Below, one piece after another: positions 1 to 4,757 of a DNA stretch of 6,902 nucleotides. How positions within the stretch are numbered: position 1 is the stretch's first letter; each line of letters opens with the position of its first letter. Below the pieces are notes generated by a model that saw nothing but the letters and a program-made list of their open reading frames with translations, was not told where the DNA came from and made no database searches. The stretch is from an uncultured Lachnospiraceae bacterium (GTDB taxonomy: Bacteria > Bacillota > Clostridia > Lachnospirales > Lachnospiraceae). Location of the stretch: positions 1 through 6,902 of the forward strand of contig CAJOQS010000111.1 of NCBI GenBank assembly GCA_905236925.1. The letters run 5' to 3'. Position numbers and translations under genes: made by a program.

Positions 1-188
1 CCGATAACATTCTGACCGGTGATCTCACTCTTGTCCTTGAAGGAGAAGGTGATCAGGTAATAGATCGGGAACAGATCGATCAACAGCCAGAACACAAGTC
101 CGATATAGATCAGAACCTTAAGGAACTTGTTCGTTTTTTTGACGGTATAAATATCCGTATTAAAGATTGCAGGATTATTTTGTGCCAT
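1..188 (-). CDS. ABC sugar transporter permease, MalG type (partial)
   Basis: This is the N-terminal part of a second inner-membrane permease of a carbohydrate ABC importer; the gene leaves the window at base 1 after 62 codons. The visible protein starts MAQNNPAIFN and has a polar, lysine-rich stretch followed by one hydrophobic segment at about residues 25-49 that ends in FPIYYLITFSFK. That resembles the first transmembrane helix and following segment of MalG/CUT1 permeases. The EAA loop would lie outside the window. The start is the ATG at 188, inside the end of the upstream permease gene, giving a 14-base overlap in another frame. An AAGGAG site lies 10 bases upstream, within the upstream coding region, so the two permeases are probably translationally coupled and made in equal amounts. 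The assignment as the partner permease rests mainly on gene order plus this short N-terminus. Confidence 0.85.
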   Translation of the reverse strand, partial: MAQNNPAIFNTDIYTVKKTNKFLKVLIYIGLVFWLLIDLFPIYYLITFSFKDKSEITGQNVI

Positions 189-1065
189 ATGGATTACGCT
201 CCTTAAACAACCAGTTTATCAGGATGGCAAAGGCGAAGCACATTATGATCATCATAACGGCGATCGCACTGGCTATTCCACCATAGTTTCCGAAAACATA
301 TCTTACAAGCAGAAGACTTGGAACTTCGTATGGCAGATTACGTGCATCCTTGGCAAATACCTTGATAAGATCGTAAGATTTCAGGGAACCCGTTATCGCA
401 AATATGATGCTGACCTTGATTACAGGTTTGATAGAAGGAATTATGACATACCTGTTAACCTGTCCGTCAGTAGCGCCGTCAAGCTTTGCAGCCTCGCGAA
501 GCTCGGGAGAAACGCCTTTAACACCGGCGTACATCAGGAGCATGTGGTAACCGACGTACTGCCAGATTGTCGGGATGAATACCGCAATCAGAGCTGTTTT
601 CTTGTTAGCCAGCAGACCTTCCGTGGGAAGTCCCGACAGATTGAAGAATTCGAAAGCCTTGGTAATAATACCGTAAATGGGATTATATATTTTCTCCCAC
701 AGCATACCGATAACAACTGCCGAAATAAGAACGGGCATAAAGTATACTGAGAGATAGAATCTTTCACCTTTAATTCCTTTACCCAGCATAAGTGCGAGGC
801 CCAGTGAAAGGGGCAGCTGGATAAATACCGAGAGCGCTGCAAGGATCAGCGCGTTGACAACCGCTTTACCAAATTTGTAATGATCGTTGAACAGATCGAT
901 ATAATTCTGGAATCCGACAAACGCGCCGGCATTATCAAAGGTCCTGTACTCGTAAAAGCTGTGATGAATCGAGCTTATGATCGGGTAGATCAGAACGCCT
1001 AAGAAAAGAGCAAGCGCCGGAAGCAGAAAAAGTATAACTGTAAGGGTCTGGTGTTTTCTACGCAT
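175..1065 (-). CDS. ABC sugar transporter permease, MalF type
   Basis: Inner-membrane permease of a CUT1-family carbohydrate ABC importer, 296 residues, a normal length for the family. Six hydrophobic segments are visible, at about residues 11-30, 69-94, 106-123, 158-180, 216-230 and 264-286. The ATPase-coupling EAA loop is clear before the fifth segment: EAAKLDGA at 191-198, followed by YVIIPSIKP. The N-terminus MRRKHQTLTVILFLLPALAL is typical of MalF/UgpA-like proteins without the extra N-terminal domain. The start at 1065 is chosen because AAGGA lies 7 bases upstream. The frame stays open to an ATG at 1125, but that codon falls inside the 3' arm of a terminator hairpin and would add an atypical leader. 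The gene lies downstream of the binding-protein gene and overlaps the second permease. No ATPase gene is visible; many Firmicutes CUT1 systems use a shared MsmK-type ATPase encoded elsewhere (family knowledge). The substrate cannot be read from this protein. Confidence 0.93.
   Translation of the reverse strand: MRRKHQTLTVILFLLPALALFLGVLIYPIISSIHHSFYEYRTFDNAGAFVGFQNYIDLFNDHYKFGKAVVNALILAALSVFIQLPLSLGLALMLGKGIKGERFYLSVYFMPVLISAVVIGMLWEKIYNPIYGIITKAFEFFNLSGLPTEGLLANKKTALIAVFIPTIWQYVGYHMLLMYAGVKGVSPELREAAKLDGATDGQVNRYVIIPSIKPVIKVSIIFAITGSLKSYDLIKVFAKDARNLPYEVPSLLLVRYVFGNYGGIASAIAVMMIIMCFAFAILINWLFKERNPYGTK
199..204 (-). promoter_or_regulatory. RBS of second permease, inside upstream gene
   Basis: AAGGAG on the minus strand, 10 bases before the ATG at 188 and within the last codons of the upstream permease. 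It supports the overlapping start and translational coupling. Confidence 0.7.
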
Positions 1066-1072
1066 GGTGTTT

Positions 1073-1077
1073 TCCTT
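1073..1077 (-). promoter_or_regulatory. RBS deciding the first permease start
   Basis: AAGGA on the minus strand, 7 bases before the ATG at 1065. It favours this ATG over the in-frame ATG at 1125. Confidence 0.75.
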
Positions 1078-1105
1078 CTCAATGGTAAGAAGTAGGATTT
1101 TTAAC

Positions 1106-1155
1106 AAAAAAACGGCCTCTCCCATCCCTTATGCAGGAGCCACGGGAAAGGCCGT
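1106..1155 (-). terminator. Intrinsic terminator or attenuator between binding protein and permeases
   Basis: On the minus strand ACGGCCTTTCCC (1144-1155) pairs with GGGAGAGGCCGT (1112-1123). That is 12 base pairs including one G-U, around a 20-base loop, and seven T residues (1106-1112) follow. It begins 10 bases after the stop of the binding-protein gene, and the next gene starts about 40 bases later. Full termination would leave the permeases without an obvious promoter, so a leaky terminator is more likely. It would give more binding protein than permease, as in other binding-protein ABC operons. The hairpin could also protect the 3' end of the upstream message. Confidence 0.8.
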
Positions 1156-1165
1156 GAAAATCATA

Positions 1166-2533
1166 TTATCTGATAGCGCTCTTCAGTTCAGCGATGAAGC
1201 CTGCGCCGTCAAGTTCCTTGCCGTAAACCTTAGCAACTGCGTTAAGGTAAGGCTCCTTGTCAACTGCGCTCTGTGCGGTATCACCGAAGAGAACATAGCT
1301 GTCAGCGTTCTTGCAGATCTCAGAAACTGCAACTGTAAGAGGATTGATTGAGCTTGTGTCATAGAAAGGTGTCCAAGCGGGAAGACCACAGCCATCAAGA
1401 TATCCATAGTGGCATATAGCCTTACCAAGCTCAGCTGCGAACTCAGCTGCAAGAGCTGCGTTAGGCGAAGAAGCGGAAACTGCAAGAGTATCCGAAGGTC
1501 CACCGATGAGCTGTCCGAGCTTCGACTTTGAAGAATCGATTACAGGGAACTCAGTAACCTTAACCTTAGCAAGGAACTCACCATCGTTAGCCTTTGAGAA
1601 GTCTGCACAGTTCCAGGTACCGTTCTGATAGAAAGCGGTTCTTCCATCGATGAAGTTCTGCTTAACATCGTCGTTGGGAAGAGAAGCACCGGCGGGATCG
1701 AAGTAGCCCTTGTCGATCATCATCTGGAATGTATCAACTGCCTTTGCAACGTCTGCATTGTCATATGTAGCGCCGTTTACGAAGATACCGTTAAGAGCAT
1801 CGGAACCGATGGTCTTCTGGATGATGGGCTCAAGATACTCGGTAACACACCATGTCTCGCCGCCTGCGCAGCCGAAAGGAATGATGCCTGCTGCTAAAAG
1901 ATCATCACAGCACTTAATGAGCTCGTCATAGTTCTCGGGAACCTTGTTCCATCCTGCCTGGGCAAGAAGATCCATGTTAGCGAAAAGAGCAACGATATTC
2001 ATGGTTGTGGGAACACCGTAGTGCTTGCCGCCGTAAGTGGTGTTGCCGAGCATGCTCTCAGGGAGCTCGCTTGAATACTTGGAAAGAACATCGTCAAGGC
2101 AGTAAACCTTGCCCTGGTTAACGAAATCGCCAAGGTATGCGCAAGACCATGTGAAGAAGATATCAGGTGTCTCGTTGGCAGCCATAGCAGCAGCGATCTT
2201 GGTCTTGTAGGTCTCGTTCTCGATTGCTTCCCACTGGAAGTCTACATTGGGGAACTTAGCGGAAACTTCCTCGATAGCCTTAACATATGCGTTATGGTTC
2301 GAGTCAGATTCAGTAGCGATACACCACATTGTGATAGTGGTCTTCTCGTCGCCGCCCTTGTTATCGGTAGTTGAACTTGAACTTGAGCTGGAGCTTGAAC
2401 TTGAACTTGAGCTCGAGCTTGAATTCGAAGAATTATTCGAACTTGAACTTCCTCCGTTGTCAGTGCCCTTCTTACAGCCTGCAAGAGACAGGACCATAAC
2501 GAGTGCAAGAGCTAAAGCAATAACTCTTTTCAT
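1166..2533 (-). CDS. Sugar ABC transporter substrate-binding lipoprotein (SBP family 1)
   Basis: Extracellular solute-binding lipoprotein of a carbohydrate ABC importer, 455 residues before processing. The N-terminus MKRVIALALALVMVLSLAGC is a lipoprotein signal peptide with lipobox LAGC and lipidated Cys20. A flexible linker follows: Ser/Asn/Gly from about residue 27, with 17 consecutive serines at 38-54. The binding domain starts near residue 65 (TTITMWC). It shows family-1 (MalE-like) features: an ETYKTKIAAAMAANETPDIFF segment split as expected after the first strand, KHYGVPTTMNIVALFAN, and near the C-terminus AAEFAAELGKAI. Several cysteines in the secreted domain fit an anaerobe. The start at 2533 is fixed by AAGGAGG 6 bases upstream and by the signal peptide; the ATG at 2581 in the same frame would put 16 polar residues in front. 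It is the first gene of the transporter operon and is followed by a terminator-like hairpin. Being next to iolD and iolB suggests inositol or an inositol conjugate as ligand, which is an inference only. Confidence 0.95.
   Translation of the reverse strand: MKRVIALALALVMVLSLAGCKKGTDNGGSSSSNNSSNSSSSSSSSSSSSSSSSSTTDNKGGDEKTTITMWCIATESDSNHNAYVKAIEEVSAKFPNVDFQWEAIENETYKTKIAAAMAANETPDIFFTWSCAYLGDFVNQGKVYCLDDVLSKYSSELPESMLGNTTYGGKHYGVPTTMNIVALFANMDLLAQAGWNKVPENYDELIKCCDDLLAAGIIPFGCAGGETWCVTEYLEPIIQKTIGSDALNGIFVNGATYDNADVAKAVDTFQMMIDKGYFDPAGASLPNDDVKQNFIDGRTAFYQNGTWNCADFSKANDGEFLAKVKVTEFPVIDSSKSKLGQLIGGPSDTLAVSASSPNAALAAEFAAELGKAICHYGYLDGCGLPAWTPFYDTSSINPLTVAVSEICKNADSYVLFGDTAQSAVDKEPYLNAVAKVYGKELDGAGFIAELKSAIR
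2372..2449 (-). repeat. Hexanucleotide serine-codon repeat in lipoprotein linker
   Basis: Degenerate 6-base repeat, mostly TCAAGT or TCAAGC on the coding strand, encoding Ser29-Ser54 of the binding lipoprotein with a few Asn. The unit is two codons, so gain or loss of units keeps the frame and only changes linker length. Serine codons of both classes (TCN and AGY) alternate, so the array reflects a repeated DNA unit and not merely an amino-acid preference. Confidence 0.85.
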
Positions 2534-2539
2534 TTTACT

Positions 2540-2546
2540 CCTCCTT
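2540..2546 (-). promoter_or_regulatory. RBS of the binding-protein gene
   Basis: AAGGAGG on the minus strand, 6 bases before the ATG at 2533. It is a near-perfect site and decides the start against the in-frame ATG at 2581. Confidence 0.9.
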
Positions 2547-2587
2547 AAATGGATTAGATTAATACGCAAACTATAATGCATTACTTT

Positions 2588-2595
2588 ACCCGGGT
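2588..2595. promoter_or_regulatory. Candidate operator palindrome ACCCGGGT
   Basis: Perfect 8-base palindrome with a central CG in an otherwise AT-rich leader. It lies just downstream of the proximal promoter candidate (-10 at 2603-2608), roughly at the expected transcription start. LacI-family sugar regulators bind CG-centred palindromes (family knowledge), so an operator is plausible but not shown. A second palindrome, TAATGCATTA, lies at 2574-2583. Confidence 0.35.
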
Positions 2596-2602
2596 TGTTT
2601 AG

Positions 2603-2631
2603 ATTTTAAATCAGGCCAAAGTGTAAGTAAA
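2603..2631 (-). promoter_or_regulatory. Candidate proximal promoter of transporter operon
   Basis: Minus strand: -35-like TTTACT (2626-2631), 17-base spacer, -10-like TAAAAT (2603-2608). The -10 differs from consensus at one base and the -35 at two. It would give a leader of about 60 bases before the binding-protein gene. The region is AT-rich, so a chance match is possible. Confidence 0.4.
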
Positions 2632-2678
2632 TGTAAACTTTTTACTCTTTGTACGCAAAATTTTTACATATTGTACAT

Positions 2679-2714
2679 ATTTTTGACATGACTTTTTCCT
2701 TTATAGTCAAAAAT
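2679..2714. promoter_or_regulatory. Inverted repeat over distal promoter, possible operator
   Basis: ATTTTTGAC (2679-2687) and GTCAAAAAT (2706-2714) are exact 9-base inverted copies separated by 18 bases. One arm abuts the -10 element of the distal promoter candidate and the other covers the bases just after the expected transcription start. A bound dimeric regulator would therefore block initiation. No regulator gene is in the window. Confidence 0.4.
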
Positions 2715-2728
2715 GCACAACATGCCAA
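2700..2728 (-). promoter_or_regulatory. Candidate distal promoter of transporter operon
   Basis: Minus strand: -35 TTGGCA (2723-2728), 17-base spacer, -10 TATAAA (2700-2705). Each box has five of six consensus bases with ideal spacing, the best sigma-A-type match seen in this intergenic region. Its -35 overlaps the T-tract of the preceding terminator. The resulting leader would be about 160 bases, with several short inverted repeats (for example GTAAA/TTTAC at 2633-2645) but no riboswitch that I recognise. Confidence 0.6.
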
Positions 2729-2775
2729 AAAAATACAGCGGACGCACTCAGCCAAAGCTGACATGCATCCGCTGT
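2727..2775 (-). terminator. Intrinsic terminator of the inositol operon
   Basis: Minus strand: ACAGCGGA (2768-2775) pairs with TCCGCTGT (2735-2742). The stem continues with further pairs (including G-U and one bulge) up to CAGC/GCTG around a TTTG loop. It is followed by TA and then a run of seven T (2727-2733). It lies 25 bases after the stop of the transaldolase-like gene and separates the catabolic block from the transporter block. Confidence 0.9.
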
Positions 2776-2800
2776 TTTCCAGCGTTTCAACTAACAATTA

Positions 2801-3871
2801 TCACGAAACCGGCTTGACCATATAGTCGCGTACAAGCTTAAGAAGCTCGTCATATCCCGTGATAAAGCCCTGGATCGTGCGCCTGAATGCGCCGAACTCC
2901 TCAAACTCCTCTGCTTTCATGCCGTCCTCGAGGAAGGCCTTTCTGAACTCATCAAGTGTAAGCAGGTAGTCAAGATATTTCTTCTCTACCGGTACACCGA
3001 TGCGGTCCTCAACAGGAACATCGCAGGAATTGATCTTCTTGTACCAGTCAAATGGGATCGTCATGGACAGCTCTCCGCCCACAAGCTCGCTCCAGTGATA
3101 CCTGTTGCGGTATGCGGCCGAAAGCAGTCTTGTGCGGTATCCTCTCTCCTTATAAATCCTGTATGCTTCCTTCATAACCGCAACGCCTGCCCACTCCATC
3201 GCCTCCGGATAGGTAAGGGCAATGGGCTTGTATGCGATCTTGAGCCAGTCATCCAGTCTTCCGATCATTATCGTGCATACCGGTGCCATAGTATCGATCG
3301 GAAGCCCTTCGGCTTCACGCCTCTTGAGACCTCTCTCGACAGCTTCTGCAACAGCGATTGCCTGAGGAACGGTGAATGAAACAGTGGCATTTATGCTGAC
3401 CCCTCTGTAGGTAAGCTCTTCAAAGGCCCTGATGCCTGCCGCGGAAGCGGGTGACTTAACCTGCATGTTGGGTCCGAGTGCATTAAGCTCAAGTGCCTGT
3501 TCGATCATCTTCTCGGGCGATCTGTAGAACCTTGCATTTGTCTGGATAGACAGACGTCCGCACTTGCCCTTTTTTGCCTCAAATATGGGAAGCAGCTTTT
3601 TAGAACGTTCGCGTCCGGCTTCATAAATGATAGCCCATGCGATATCCTCTTCCGTCGCCTCGGGCATGGTTTCGATATAATGCTTTATCCTGCCCTCCCA
3701 AAAAGGAAGCTCCGATTTGATAACGGCACCGACGATAACGGGATTGGAGGTGGCTCCTACTATCCCTCTCTCAAGTCCGAAATTCAGAGGTTCTTCACCG
3801 CATGAGTCCATCCAGATATGAGTCATGGGAAAACGAACCGCAGTTTCATGCAATTTACCCTTGTATTCCAT
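2801..3871 (-). CDS. Transaldolase-family protein in inositol operon
   Basis: Class I (Schiff-base) aldolase/transaldolase-like enzyme, 356 residues, presumably cytosolic. By eye it aligns with E. coli TalB. Asp22 (MDSCGEEPL) matches Asp17, Asn43 in TSNPVI matches Asn35, and Lys139 in QVKSPAS matches the Schiff-base Lys132, followed by GIRAFEELTYRGVSINATV. Arg205 (IGRLDDW) and Arg255 (AAYRNRYHW) match the phosphate-binding Arg181 and Arg228. Gln110 (SIQTNAR) stands where TalB has catalytic Glu96, and a Met stands where TalB has Phe178. Gln at the first site is what fructose-6-phosphate aldolase has, so aldolase rather than ordinary transaldolase chemistry is possible. The start at 3871 is preferred because AAAGGT lies 9 bases upstream; an in-frame ATG at 3904 has no well-placed RBS. 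The gene lies 50 bases after iolB and ends before a strong terminator. A role in cleaving the IolB product is inferred from this position. A housekeeping pentose-phosphate role is the alternative. Confidence 0.85.
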   Translation of the reverse strand: MEYKGKLHETAVRFPMTHIWMDSCGEEPLNFGLERGIVGATSNPVIVGAVIKSELPFWEGRIKHYIETMPEATEEDIAWAIIYEAGRERSKKLLPIFEAKKGKCGRLSIQTNARFYRSPEKMIEQALELNALGPNMQVKSPASAAGIRAFEELTYRGVSINATVSFTVPQAIAVAEAVERGLKRREAEGLPIDTMAPVCTIMIGRLDDWLKIAYKPIALTYPEAMEWAGVAVMKEAYRIYKERGYRTRLLSAAYRNRYHWSELVGGELSMTIPFDWYKKINSCDVPVEDRIGVPVEKKYLDYLLTLDEFRKAFLEDGMKAEEFEEFGAFRRTIQGFITGYDELLKLVRDYMVKPVS

Positions 3872-3880
3872 AATGTGCAC

Positions 3881-3886
3881 ACCTTT
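3881..3886 (-). promoter_or_regulatory. RBS deciding the transaldolase-like start
   Basis: AAAGGT on the minus strand, 9 bases before the ATG at 3871. It is moderate in strength but better placed than anything before the ATG at 3904. Confidence 0.55.
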
Positions 3887-3921
3887 CTGATAGCATTCTT
3901 TCAATCAAACTCTTAAACAGG

Positions 3922-4695
3922 CTATTTAAAGTCATAAAGCCATGTATGGTCGGGGTCTTCGATCCTGTCTGTCCAGGGATTGCCGGGAAGATGTCTGATC
4001 ATCCAGACATAGTACATTCTGTACCCGGGTGCCGAAGACTGGGGATGTGTCTCTCCGCCGGGGATCGCAATAAAGCTGTCATCCTCCACCTTGAAGGCTT
4101 TGTCACCGACAAAACCGGCTCCGAAGCCCTGCGGCTTGTCAAATCTGTAATAATATACCTCGGGCTGCGGATGCCAGTGAGGCACATAGCTTGTCCAGCC
4201 GCCCTGATTGGAGATGACCTCTCCCATAACCATATTTGAATAGGGAGCGTTGTGATAATCAAATGCGGTTCTTACAAGTCTTACACAGGTTCCCCTGCAA
4301 AGGCCCTCTCCGGATGTGACATCGCTGCAGTCTTCCGGCCTGTAGAGCTTTGCTTCGAACGTCCTGTCGTTGTCCGTTGCCTGTATGAGTATCTCTGAAT
4401 CCTTTACCGCACAGACCTCAACTTTGGTCTCCTTCGAAAAATGAAGGACATACATTCCGTCTTCAAAGACATTTCCTCTTGAAGCCTTCTCTTCCCTGCC
4501 GTTCCATTTATAGACGATCTCGCCTTGCATCAGGAGAACAGCCGTCTCATCACACTCACTGTAAAAGCTCTTGACTTCGCAGGCTTTAAGCTTCATGCAG
4601 TATACATCCTGAAGCATATTGGCATTCTCACCCTTACGGGAAACAAGCTCCTTTATCCCGAGTATATTGTACTCAGGTTTTCCGTATAATCCCAT
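3922..4695 (-). CDS. iolB: 5-deoxy-glucuronate isomerase IolB
   Basis: Cytosolic cupin enzyme of myo-inositol catabolism. IolB converts 5-deoxy-D-glucuronate to 5-dehydro-2-deoxy-D-gluconate (family knowledge). The protein has 257 residues, close to the usual length of about 270. The C-terminal half carries the diagnostic IolB sequence: HWHPQPEVYYYRFDKPQG at 173-190, then GFGAGFVGD. The metal ligands His173, His175, Glu179 and His217 (GGETHPQ) form the expected cupin tetrad. The second half ends with MYYVWMIRHLPGNPW, also typical. The N-terminal half is a more divergent second barrel. The start at 4695 has GGAGG about 4 bases upstream, a slightly short spacing. The gene lies 62 bases after iolD, in a gap with two hairpins, and 50 bases before the transaldolase-like gene, so one operon is likely. 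No missing catalytic residue is seen. Confidence 0.95.
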   Translation of the reverse strand: MGLYGKPEYNILGIKELVSRKGENANMLQDVYCMKLKACEVKSFYSECDETAVLLMQGEIVYKWNGREEKASRGNVFEDGMYVLHFSKETKVEVCAVKDSEILIQATDNDRTFEAKLYRPEDCSDVTSGEGLCRGTCVRLVRTAFDYHNAPYSNMVMGEVISNQGGWTSYVPHWHPQPEVYYYRFDKPQGFGAGFVGDKAFKVEDDSFIAIPGGETHPQSSAPGYRMYYVWMIRHLPGNPWTDRIEDPDHTWLYDFK

Positions 4696-4709
4696 TTCTC
4701 CTCCGTTCC

Positions 4710-4738
4710 GCCCCTATTATTCCGGAATAATCCGGGGC
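4710..4738. other. Palindromic stem-loop between iolD and iolB
   Basis: ATTATTCCGGAATAAT (4716-4731) is a perfect 16-base palindrome, flanked by GCCCC (4710-4714) and GGGGC (4734-4738). Together they form a two-part stem with a small one-against-two internal loop. There is no T-tract on the minus strand, so it is not an intrinsic terminator. It ends about 15 bases before the iolB start. It may be an mRNA processing or stability element, or a protein-binding palindrome. Confidence 0.65.
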
Positions 4739-4742
4739 AGTC

Positions 4743-4757
4743 ATCATATCTTATGAT
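4743..4757. other. Short AT-rich hairpin after the iolD stop
   Basis: ATCATA (4743-4748) and TATGAT (4752-4757) pair around a 3-base loop, directly adjacent to the iolD stop codon (4758-4760). It is AT-rich and weak on its own, but stacks in series with the GC-flanked palindrome at 4710-4738. Confidence 0.4.

Noticed and set aside
1066..1125. Longer first permease starting at 1125
   Set aside because: That ATG lies in the arm of a terminator hairpin and has no good RBS. The ATG at 1065 has AAGGA at proper spacing and gives a typical permease N-terminus.
2247..2576. Plus-strand reading frame with a Glu-Leu repeat
   Set aside because: It is the antisense image of the serine-codon repeat in the lipoprotein gene and has no separate support.
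2534..2581. Longer binding protein starting at 2581
   Set aside because: It would place 16 extra residues before a standard lipoprotein signal peptide. AAGGAGG at 2540-2546 clearly serves the ATG at 2533.
2534..2693. Riboswitch in the transporter leader
   Set aside because: The leader is long and has short inverted repeats, but I see no conserved core of a known riboswitch class and no terminator directly before the gene.
3872..3904. Longer transaldolase-like protein starting at 3904
   Set aside because: There is no well-spaced RBS before it, while the ATG at 3871 has AAAGGT 9 bases upstream. It cannot be fully excluded.
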